58,519 nt of DNA. Source: Polyangiaceae bacterium. GTDB taxonomy: Bacteria > Myxococcota_A > Polyangia > Polyangiales > Polyangiaceae. Positions 20,456 to 28,889 of this stretch are shown piece after piece (the stretch's first letter is position 1; every line of letters starts with the position of its first letter). Location: NCBI GenBank assembly GCA_020849655.1, contig JADLFU010000191.1:1-58519 (forward strand). The letters run 5' to 3'. The notes below the pieces were generated by a model. The model saw only the letters and a list, made by a program, of their open reading frames with translations. It searched no databases and was not told the DNA's origin. Made by a program: the position numbers and the translations under genes.

Positions 20456-22690
20456 ATGCTCGAGGCGTCCTCGATCACGGCCCTGCTCGGGCCCACCAAC
20501 ACCGGCAAGACCCACCGCGCGGTCGAGCGGATGCTCCAGCACGCGACGGGGATGATCGGCCTGCCGCTGCGGCTGCTCGCGCGCGAGGTGTACGACAAGG
20601 TCGCCGCGCGGGTGGGCGCGGCGCGCGTGGCGCTCGTCACCGGCGAGGAGAAGCGCGTGCCACGCCGCCCCGATTACTGGGTGGCGACGGTCGAGGCCAT
20701 GCCGGTCACGCGCGATCTCGACTTCGTCGCGATCGACGAGGTGCAGCTCGCCGAGCACGACGCGCGCGGCCACACGTTCACCGCGCGGCTGCTCGACGCG
20801 CGCGGCAGGAGGGAGACGTATTTCCTGGGGTCGTCGTCGATGGCCGGGCTGCTCGAGCGGCTGGTCCCCACCGCGCGGCGCGAGCCCACGTCGAGGCTCT
20901 CCCGCCTCCGCTACGTCGGGGCGACCGAGCTGCGTGATCTCCCGCCGCGGTCCGCGGTCGTCGCGTTCAGCGCGTCGCGCGTCTACGAGCTCGCGGAGCG
21001 GCTGCGCGCGCGGAGGGGCGGCGCCGCGGTGGTGATGGGCGCGCTCTCGCCGCGCACGCGCAACGCGCAGGTCGAGATGTTCCAGTCGGGCGAGGTCGAC
21101 TACCTGGTCGCGACCGACGCGATCGGGATGGGCCTGAACCTCGACCTCTCGCACGTGTCGCTCGCCGCGCGGCAGAAGTTCGACGGGGGCAAGCTGCGCG
21201 AGCTGACGGACGCCGAGCTCGCGCAGATCGCCGGGCGCGCCGGGCGTCACGTCTCCCACGGCACCTTCGGCGTCCTGCCGCCGACGTTCCTCTCGCCCGG
21301 GGCCGCGCTCGCGATCGAGGAGGGGCTCGTCCGGCCGGTCCGCGCGGCGTGGTACCGCAGCTCGACGCCGGACCTCGCGTCGGTGGCGTCGCTGCAGGCG
21401 TCGCTGCGCGAGCCGCCCCGCCGCGCCGGGCTCCGGCTCATCCCGCCGCCGGTCGACGAGCAGGCGCTGCTCCTGCTCTCGCGGCGCGCCGACGTCGCGC
21501 GCCTCGCCGCCGGCCCGGGCGCGATCGCGCGGCTGTGGGAGGCCTGCAAGATCCCTGATTTTCGCGCGGCGGGGGCCGCGTCTCACGCGGCGCTCGTCGC
21601 CGAGGTGTTCCTCGAGGCGGAGGCGCGCGGGGGCCTCTCCGACGCGTGGCTCGACGCGAGGATCGCGCGGCTCGAGGACGACGGCGGATCGATCGACGAT
21701 CTGCTCGACCGCCTCGCCGCGGTGCGCACCTTCACGGTCCTCTCGAACAAGGAGGGGTGGACGGCCTCCGCCGACGCGTGGCGCGAGCGGACCACGGCCC
21801 TCGAGGACAGGCTGTCGGACGCGCTGCACGCCCGCCTCGTCGAGCGCTTCGTCGAGCGCCAGAGCAAGCGCCGCGGCGGTCGTCGAGCGCGCGTCGATCC
21901 GTCCCACCCGTTCGCCCGCCTCGCCGCCCGCGAGCAGCGCGACGAGCCCGCGCCGGCGGCGCCGCTGCACGAGCGCGCGCTCCTGGCAGAGTGGGACGAC
22001 CTCGAGCTCGGCGCGAGCGGCCTCTTGTCGCTGGACGGCGAGCACGTAGGTAGGTTGACCAAGGGTGCGCGCCCGTCACGGCCGGAGCTGTCGCCGCTCG
22101 GTGTCGAGGGGGGCGGCGCCGACGTCGTCGCGCGCCTCTCGCGGAGGCTCTCCTCCCACGCGCGGGAGCTCGCGAGAGCGCTGCTGGGGCCGCTCGCCGA
22201 GCTCGATGGCGGCGCCTCTCCCGGCCTGCGCGCGCTCGCGCACGCGCTCGAGTCTTCGCTCGGCTCGGCGCCGCTCGACGAGGTCGCGGCCATGGTCGCC
22301 GCCCTCCGCGCGGACGAGCGCGCGCGGCTCGCCTCGTCTGGCGTCGTGTTCGGCAGGGCGTGCGTCTACGTCGCGGCGGCGATGGCGCCGCGCGCGCTCG
22401 GCGTCCGCGCGGTGCTGGCGACGGTCTGGCTGGGCCTCCCGCGCCCGCTCATCGTCGACCTCGACGCCCCCGTCGTGCGGTCGTCACTGGATGAGCCCGT
22501 CGCGGCGTGGCGCCTCGCCGGCCACGTGGCGCTCGGTGACCGCATGGTGCGGGGCGACGCGCTGGAGCTCGCGCTCGGGCTGCCGCCCCGCGGGGCCGCC
22601 GAGCGCCTCCGCGTCTCGCGCCACGAGCTTCGATCGTTGTGGCGCGCGCTCTCGATGGAGCACGAGCTGGACGGGCCAGCGGGCCCCTGA
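20456..22690 (+). CDS. SUV3-like DEAD/DExH RNA helicase
   Basis: 744 residues. The ATG at 20456 lies just before the ATP site; the frame is open upstream but unlike protein. Walker A GPTNTGKT at 12-19, motif II DEVQ near 95, and motif VI QIAGRAGR near 258 match the SUV3/SUPV3L1 type, known from mitochondria and some bacteria as a degradosome-associated RNA helicase. The C-terminal 350 residues are Ala/Arg/Leu-rich and variable. It is followed by a 76-residue ORF and Sir2 on the same strand, and is divergent from the Rieske gene (172-bp gap). Confidence 0.8.
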   Translation: MLEASSITALLGPTNTGKTHRAVERMLQHATGMIGLPLRLLAREVYDKVAARVGAARVALVTGEEKRVPRRPDYWVATVEAMPVTRDLDFVAIDEVQLAEHDARGHTFTARLLDARGRRETYFLGSSSMAGLLERLVPTARREPTSRLSRLRYVGATELRDLPPRSAVVAFSASRVYELAERLRARRGGAAVVMGALSPRTRNAQVEMFQSGEVDYLVATDAIGMGLNLDLSHVSLAARQKFDGGKLRELTDAELAQIAGRAGRHVSHGTFGVLPPTFLSPGAALAIEEGLVRPVRAAWYRSSTPDLASVASLQASLREPPRRAGLRLIPPPVDEQALLLLSRRADVARLAAGPGAIARLWEACKIPDFRAAGAASHAALVAEVFLEAEARGGLSDAWLDARIARLEDDGGSIDDLLDRLAAVRTFTVLSNKEGWTASADAWRERTTALEDRLSDALHARLVERFVERQSKRRGGRRARVDPSHPFARLAAREQRDEPAPAAPLHERALLAEWDDLELGASGLLSLDGEHVGRLTKGARPSRPELSPLGVEGGGADVVARLSRRLSSHARELARALLGPLAELDGGASPGLRALAHALESSLGSAPLDEVAAMVAALRADERARLASSGVVFGRACVYVAAAMAPRALGVRAVLATVWLGLPRPLIVDLDAPVVRSSLDEPVAAWRLAGHVALGDRMVRGDALELALGLPPRGAAERLRVSRHELRSLWRALSMEHELDGPAGP

Positions 22691-22713
22691 TCGGTGCTAG
22701 CGTCCCCGCGCGA

Positions 22714-22944
22714 ATGTCGCGCTCGGTCCCGCCCGCCTCCCGTGACGTGCTCGTCCCGCTCATCGCCGCGCTGCTCGCCGCCGAGCGCCGCATCGCGATG
22801 CTCGAGCGTCGCCTCTCGGACGCGCGCTGGCTCGGGCCCGGCGAGGAGCCGAGCGACCGCGACAAGGCCGTCGCGCAGGCGCGCGTGCGCGAGTCGCTCG
22901 GTGGGTTCGCGCTCCCCGCCGGCGAGGACTGGGATGATCTCTGA
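22714..22944 (+). CDS. small conserved-looking protein, function unknown
   Basis: 76 residues, ATG at 22714, 23 bp after the helicase stop. A Leu/Ala/Arg-rich helix (LIAALLAAERRIAMLERRL) is probably a coiled coil, and the tail is acidic (GEDWDDL). No signal peptide. Its last 11 bases overlap the Sir2 start, indicating coupling. Not recognised. Confidence 0.6.
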   Translation: MSRSVPPASRDVLVPLIAALLAAERRIAMLERRLSDARWLGPGEEPSDRDKAVAQARVRESLGGFALPAGEDWDDL

Positions 22945-23746
22945 CGACGCCGTCGCCCGGGCCGCGGCGCTCGTGGCCCGCGCCGACGCGCTCGTGTTCG
23001 CGGCGGGGGCGGGGATGGGGGTCGACTCGGGCCTGCCGGATTTTCGCGGCAACGAGGGGTTCTGGCGGGCGTATCCGCCGTACGCCGCGCTCGGGCTCGA
23101 CTTCGCCGATCTCGCGAACCCCGCGTGGTTCCGCCGCGATCCGGGCTTCGCGTGGGGCTTCTACGGCCACCGGCAGGCGCTCTCCCGCCGCACCGTCCCG
23201 CACGAGGGCTTCGCGAGGCTGCTCGACGCCGCGGCGCGCGCGCACGCGTTCGTGTTCACGTCGAACGTCGACGGGCAGTTCCAGCGCGCGGGCTTCTCCG
23301 AGGACGCGATCGTCGAGTGCCACGGCTCGCTGCACCACCTGCAGTGCCTCGACGGCTGCGGCCAGCCCATCTTCCCTGCGACGCACGCGGACGTCGACGT
23401 CGACCCGGAGTCGTTCCGCGCGCGCGGCCCCTTGCCGTCGTGCCCGAGCTGCGGCGGCCTCGCGCGCCCGAACGTGCTGATGTTCGGCGACCGCGGCTGG
23501 GACGACGCGCGCACCGACGCGCAGCGCGATCGGCTCGCCCGCTTCCTCGCCGGGCGTCGCGGCGCGCTCGTCGTCGTCGAGTGCGGCGCCGGCGTGTCGA
23601 TCCCGACGGTGCGCGCGTTCTCGGAGCGGCTCGCCTCGGCCGGCGCGGCGCTCGTCCGGATCGATCCGCGCGCCTGCGAAGCGCCCGTCGGCCACGTCGG
23701 GCTACCGCTGGGCGCGCGCGCGGCGCTGTGCCAGATCTTCCCGTGA
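22934..23746 (+). CDS. Sir2-family NAD-dependent protein deacylase
   Basis: 270 residues from the ATG at 22934, overlapping the previous gene by 11 bp. NAD-binding signature GAGMGVDSGLPDFRG near residue 20, SNVDGQFQRAGF, catalytic His in ECHGSLHHLQC, and four zinc Cys (LQC, LDGC, CPSC). The second residue pair of the signature (MGVDSG instead of the usual ISAESG) marks a sub-branch of the family. It removes acyl groups from lysines using NAD. The stop overlaps the next ATG by 1 nt. Confidence 0.88.
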   Translation: MISDDAVARAAALVARADALVFAAGAGMGVDSGLPDFRGNEGFWRAYPPYAALGLDFADLANPAWFRRDPGFAWGFYGHRQALSRRTVPHEGFARLLDAAARAHAFVFTSNVDGQFQRAGFSEDAIVECHGSLHHLQCLDGCGQPIFPATHADVDVDPESFRARGPLPSCPSCGGLARPNVLMFGDRGWDDARTDAQRDRLARFLAGRRGALVVVECGAGVSIPTVRAFSERLASAGAALVRIDPRACEAPVGHVGLPLGARAALCQIFP

Positions 23747-23931
23747 TGAAGCCCCTCGTCGCCACCCTCCTCTGCGTCGTCGCGGTCGCCGCGGTCGCGG
23801 CCTGCTCCGAGAAGGAGCCCGAGCAGCTCCCGGCGGCCGACGCGGGCGCCCACGTCGGCTGCCTCGACGGGCGCACCGGCGCAGAGGGCGCGTGCAAGGA
23901 CGCCGGCGCCGACGCGGCCGACGGGGGCTGA
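23746..23931 (+). CDS. small lipoprotein
   Basis: 61 residues. The ATG overlaps the Sir2 stop (TGATG). Hydrophobic stretch and lipobox VAAC (Cys20), then a short Ala/Asp/Gly-rich tail with two further Cys. Too short for a domain call. Co-transcribed with Sir2 by position. Confidence 0.55.
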   Translation: MKPLVATLLCVVAVAAVAACSEKEPEQLPAADAGAHVGCLDGRTGAEGACKDAGADAADGG

Positions 23932-23938
23932 ACACCCG

Positions 23939-23954
23939 GAATTCGCCCGAATTC
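23939..23954. promoter_or_regulatory. 16-bp palindrome upstream of sucA
   Basis: GAATTCG-CC-CGAATTC is a perfect inverted repeat (7-bp arms, 2-bp centre), AT-richer than its surroundings, between the small lipoprotein stop and the sucA start at 24001. It has the form of a dimeric regulator operator. No bound factor can be named. Confidence 0.35.
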
Positions 23955-24000
23955 TCGTGGCGCTGGGCCCGCGCTCGCGTTATGGGCGAGCTGCAAAGCC

Positions 24001-26732
24001 ATGGCGCTCAGTTTCGACGAGTACGGCATCAACGCCGGTTTCATCGAGGAGCAGTACCTTCGTTACCTGGAGAACCCGCAGCACGTCGACGAGTCGTGGC
24101 GGGTGTTCTTCCGCGCGCGCGGCGCGAACGGCGCGCTGCCGAACGGCGCGTCGAGCGGCGCGGAGGCCGGCCTGCACGCGCCCGCCTACGCCCAGGCGCA
24201 GGTGACGAACCTCGTCAACGCGTACCGCCGCCGCGCGCACCTGTACGCGGACATCAACCCGCTCACCGACGCGCCGACGGAGCGCGCGCACCTCGCGCTC
24301 TCCCAGTTCGGGCTCTCGGACGCCGACCTCGACCGCACCTTCTCGACCGGCGATCTCCCCGCGCCGAGGACCGCGAAGCTCCGCGACATCATCGCGCTGC
24401 TCGAGGAGACCTACTGCCGCTCGATCGGCGTCGAGTTCCTCTCCAGCGACGATCCGGAGATGCGCTGGCTCCAGACGCGGATGGAGAGCTCGAAGAACCG
24501 CATCGAGCTCGGCAAGGAGCGCCAGCTCCACATCCTCACGTGCCTCACGGACGCCGAGACGATGGAGCAGTTCCTCCACAAGAACTTCGTCGGCGCGAAG
24601 CGGTTCTCCCTCGAGGGCGCCGAGTCGCTGATCCCGCTGCTCGATCTGCTGATCGACGAGGCGGGCAAGCACGGCGTCGAGGAGCTCGTCCTCGGCATGG
24701 CCCACCGCGGCCGCCTGAACGTGCTCGTCAACATCATGGGCAAGGATCCGCGCGAGCTGTTCGCCGCGTTCCAGGACCAGAAGCCCGAGCAGCACCTCGG
24801 CTCCGGCGACGTCAAGTACCACCTCGGCTACTCCAACGATCGCACCACCAGCTCGGGGCACAAGGTGCACCTGACGATGGCTGTCAACCCGAGCCACCTC
24901 GAGTTCGTCAACCCCGTCGTCGAGGGGCGCGCCCGCGCGAAGCAGGACCGCCGCGACGATCCGACCCGGAAGCGCGTGGTGCCGCTGCTGATCCACGGCG
25001 ACGCGGCGTTCATCGGGCAGGGCGTCGTCGCCGAGACGCTGAACATGGCGGGGCTCGACGGCTACGCGACCGGCGGCACGATCCACATCATCGTCAACAA
25101 CCAGATCGGCTTCACCACCGAGCCCACCGACTCCCGGTCGACGAGCTACGCGACCGACATCGCGCGCATGCTCAAGGTGCCGGTGTTCCACGTCAACGGC
25201 GAGGATCCGGAGGCCGTCGTGCAGGTGACGCTGCTCGCGATGGAGTACCGCCAGACGTTCGGCAAGGACGTCATCATCGACATGTACTGTTACCGAAAGT
25301 ACGGGCACAACGAGGCCGACGAGCCCCGCTTCACCCAGCCGGTGATGTACCAGCGCATCGACGCGCTCCCCACCGTGCGCGAGGTGTACGTGCGCCGCCT
25401 GACCGAGCTCGGCAAGCTCACGGTCGAGGAGGCCAACGAGATCGCCGAGACGAGCCGGCGCGAGCTGTACGCCGGCCTCGAGGAGTCGAAGAAGGGCGAC
25501 TGGGCGAAGCTCCCGGACACCGGCGGCGGCGTGTGGAAGGGCTACAAGGGCGGGCCCGACGCCGCCGCGCCGGAGGTCGACACCCGCGTCGACCGCGACC
25601 ACCTGCTGTCGCTGCTCGCGCGGATGGCGGAGGTGCCGAGCGGCTTCACCCCGAACCCGAAGGTCGCGCACGTCTACCACGAGCGTCACAAGCGCGGCGT
25701 CGAGGGGCGCGGGCTCGACTGGGGCGGGGGAGAGGCCCTCGCGTTCGCGTCGCTCCTGTCGGAGGGCGTCTCCGTCCGGCTCTCCGGGCAGGACGCCCGC
25801 CGCGGCACGTTCACGCACAGGCACGCCGTGCTGACCGACGCGAAGACCGGCGCGCGCCACACCCCGCTCGACGGTCTGCGCGCCGGGGGCGCGAGGTTCG
25901 AGGTGTGGGACAGCCCCCTCTCGGAGGCCGGCGTGCTCGGGTTCGACTACGGGTACAGCCTCGACTCCCCCGCGTCGCTCGTGATCTGGGAGGCGCAGTT
26001 CGGAGACTTCGCCAACGGCGCGCAGGTGATCATCGATCAGTTCGTCGTCGCCGCCGAGGACAAGTGGCGGCGGCTGTCGGGCATCACGCTGCTGTTGCCG
26101 CACGGTTACGAGGGGCAGGGGCCCGAGCACTCCTCGGCGCGGCTCGAGCGGTTCCTCCAGCTCGCGGCGGAGGACAACATCCAGGTGTGCAACCTGACCA
26201 CGCCGGCGCAGGTGTTCCACGCGCTCCGGCGGCAGGTGAAGCGCCCGTGGCGCAAGCCGCTCGTCATCATGTCCCCGAAGAGCATGCTGCGGCTCCCCGA
26301 GGCCACCTCGACCCTCGAGGAGCTGGCGACGGGGCGGTTCCAGCGGGTCATCGGCGATCCGTCCGTCGAGCCCAAGGATGTAAAGAAAGTGCTTTTGTGC
26401 TCGGGGCGCGTCTACTACGACCTCGCGGCGCGGCGCGCGGCCGACGGGCGCAAGGACGTCGCCATCCTCCGCCTCGAGCAGCTCTACCCGCTCAACGGTG
26501 AGCTCGACGACGCGCTCGCGCCGTTCGCGGCGGGCACGCCGCTCGTCTGGGTGCAGGACGAGCCCGCCAACATGGGCGGCCTGCAGTACGTCGCGCTCGC
26601 GCTGCCGAGGCGCCTCGGCGCGCGCCTGCCGCTGTCGACGGTGTCACGCGCGGAGAGCGCGAGCCCCGCCACCGGCTCGCCCGGCGCGCACAAGCTCGAG
26701 CAGAAGCGCCTGCTCGACGAGGCGTTTGGCTG

Positions 26733-26733
<1 letters not shown>
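24001..26733 (+). CDS. sucA: 2-oxoglutarate dehydrogenase E1 component
   Basis: 910 residues, full length, ATG at 24001. Thiamine-diphosphate enzyme decarboxylating 2-oxoglutarate in the TCA cycle. N-terminal E2-binding segment (FIEEQYLRYLENPQHVDESW), GMAHRGRLNVL near 236, HGDAAFIGQG near 335 with the diphosphate-binding IIVNNQIGFTT, and C-terminal NMGGLQYV. sucB does not follow; apaG does, overlapping by 1 nt. A palindrome 50 bp upstream may be a control site. Confidence 0.97.
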
Positions 26734-27131
<398 letters not shown>

Positions 27132-27173
27132 CCCTCGACCCTGGAGTCGTGCGACGATGCGCTGATTTCCTGG

Positions 27174-27180
27174 AAGGAGG
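27174..27180 (+). promoter_or_regulatory. strong Shine-Dalgarno for the Cys-rich peptide
   Basis: AAGGAGG, five bases before ATG 27186. Most genes in this window lack a clear SD, so this supports the reality and high translation of the small ORF. Confidence 0.7.
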
Positions 27181-27185
27181 GAACC

Positions 27186-27413
27186 ATGCGCCACCGCCAC
27201 GCTCCGCGGGCCTTGCCCGCCACCGTCGTGATGTTCGTGCTCGCCGCCATGGCCACCGGCGTCTCCGCCTGCTGCCTGATGGAGGAGAACGCCTCGGCCA
27301 CCGCCGCGTGCCGCTCCCAGCGCTCGCAGAAGGGGTGCGCCATCTGCTGCCCGAACAACGGCGCCGTGGCCAGCACGTACTGGTCGGGGTGCAGCTGCCA
27401 GGGCAAGCGCTGA
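27186..27413 (+). CDS. small exported cysteine-rich peptide
   Basis: 75 residues, ATG at 27186 behind an unusually strong ribosome site (AAGGAGG at 27174-27180, spacing 5). An N-terminal hydrophobic segment ends with lipobox-like VSAC (Cys29). The mature part of under 50 residues has eight Cys (CC, C, C, CC, C, C), suggesting disulfide or metal-cluster structure. No family recognised. Separated from apaG by 54 bp and from the thioesterase by 41 bp. Confidence 0.6.
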   Translation: MRHRHAPRALPATVVMFVLAAMATGVSACCLMEENASATAACRSQRSQKGCAICCPNNGAVASTYWSGCSCQGKR

Positions 27414-27454
27414 CAGCGGTTCCTCTCGCGGGGCGGCGACGGTAGGGGGCGCGG

Positions 27455-27943
27455 ATGAACCACGCTGCGAAGCCGCCGTCGGCGTCCGCGACGTCGATGA
27501 CCGAGTACGTGCTGCCCACCCACGCGAACGCGATGGGCAACGTGTTCGGCGGGCAGATCCTCGCGTGGATGGATCTCTGCGCGGCGATGTGCGCGCAGCG
27601 CCACTGCGGCACCATCGCTGTGACGGCGGGGATCGACGATCTCTCCTTCGAGCACCCGGTGAAGGTGGGCCAGTTCGTCAGGCTCGAGGGGCGCGTCACC
27701 GCCGCCTTCCGCTCGAGCGTCGAGGTCGAGGTGCGCGTCTCCGGCGAGGACGGCTCGACAGGCACGATCTGGCCGTGCGTGAGGGCGTACCTGACGTTCG
27801 TCGCGATCGGCCCTGTGGGCGCGCCGGCCGTCGTCCCGCCGCTGCTCGCCGAGGGGCCCGAGGACGAGGCGCGGCGGGCGGACGCGGAGGCGCGCCGGCG
27901 GCATCGGCTCGAGAGCCGCGCGCGGAGCGCCGCGCCGGGCTGA
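27455..27943 (+). CDS. acyl-CoA thioesterase, hotdog fold (YciA/BFIT type)
   Basis: 162 residues. Characteristic GNVFGGQILAWMDLCAAM near 28-45 and the conserved AGIDDLSFEHPVKVGQ, giving a cytoplasmic hotdog acyl-CoA hydrolase. The C-terminal Ala/Arg-rich tail is variable. Its stop is 3 bp from the surE stop (convergent). Substrate chain length unknown. Confidence 0.87.
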   Translation: MNHAAKPPSASATSMTEYVLPTHANAMGNVFGGQILAWMDLCAAMCAQRHCGTIAVTAGIDDLSFEHPVKVGQFVRLEGRVTAAFRSSVEVEVRVSGEDGSTGTIWPCVRAYLTFVAIGPVGAPAVVPPLLAEGPEDEARRADAEARRRHRLESRARSAAPG

Positions 27944-27946
27944 TGG

Positions 27947-28738
27947 TCAACCGGGCGGGCGCGCCGCCGAGAACTCCGCCACGAAGGAGCTCGCGACGCG
28001 CGCGTCCATGCCCGCGGTCAGATCGAGCAGGAGCGGCGTCAGGCTCGCGTCGCCGGCGTCGAACGCCTCCGTGTCCGAGCCCGACACGAGCGCGTGCTCC
28101 GGGGTCGCGCCGCCGATCCAGAGGTGCTCGCGGCCCCGCGGATCGACCTGAAACGTGACCTTCTCCTCGTACAACCGCGCGCCGAGCACCGTCGAGCGTA
28201 GGCGCCACGGCCCCGCCCCGCCCGGGATGTTCAGGTTCATCAGCCGAGGCACCCCGCGCGCGCGGTGCTCGAGCAGCTGGCCGACGATCTCGGCCGCGAA
28301 GCCCGCCGCCGCGCCGTGGTCCGCCTCTGCGGCCGCCGACGCCGCGAGCGCCAGGATCCCCCGCAGCGCGCCCTCACGCGCGCCGCCGACGGTGCCGGAG
28401 TAGAAGACGTCTGCGCCCAGGTTCGGCCCGTGGTTGAGCCCGCTGACGACGACGTCCGGCGCGCGCGGCAGCACACGCCCCTCGGCGTGCAGCGCGACGT
28501 ACACGCAGTCCGCCGGCGTCCCGTCGACCGCGAACACGCCGTCGGACGTCCGGCGAAGGTGCAGGGGCCGATGAATCGACAGCGTGTGGCTCGTCGCGCT
28601 CTGCTCCGACTCGGGCGCGCAGATGACGACGTCGGCGAAGCGCGCGAGCTCGTCGCGGAGCGCGCGCAGGCCGAGCGCGAGGTAGCCGTCGTCGTTCGTG
28701 AGGAGGATCAGGGGTCGGGTCACGGAGGAGGGGAGCAT
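27947..28738 (-). CDS. surE: 5'/3'-nucleotidase SurE
   Basis: 263 residues. Metal-binding ILLTNDDGY near 11-19, ESEQSATSHTLSIHRPL, and VVSGLNHGPNLGADVFYSGTV (Asn ligand) are all family signatures. It dephosphorylates nucleoside monophosphates in stationary phase. The ATG at 28738 is used; GTG at 28720 is a possible alternative start. Convergent with the thioesterase gene; 151 bp upstream separate it from the kinase fusion. Confidence 0.94.
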   Translation of the reverse strand: MLPSSVTRPLILLTNDDGYLALGLRALRDELARFADVVICAPESEQSATSHTLSIHRPLHLRRTSDGVFAVDGTPADCVYVALHAEGRVLPRAPDVVVSGLNHGPNLGADVFYSGTVGGAREGALRGILALAASAAAEADHGAAAGFAAEIVGQLLEHRARGVPRLMNLNIPGGAGPWRLRSTVLGARLYEEKVTFQVDPRGREHLWIGGATPEHALVSGSDTEAFDAGDASLTPLLLDLTAGMDARVASSFVAEFSAARPPG

Positions 28739-28889
28739 ATACGCGCCCCGCGAGGGCCGAGTCGCCGGGTTGCGCGCGGGTGCCGCCGCTCGGCGCGCTT
28801 GACTCCTCGGGTGTCACCCCCCAACTGGGACGACGGTCCCGGATGTCCCCCGCCACGTCCCTCCAGGTCGAGCTTCCCCGGGTACGCAC

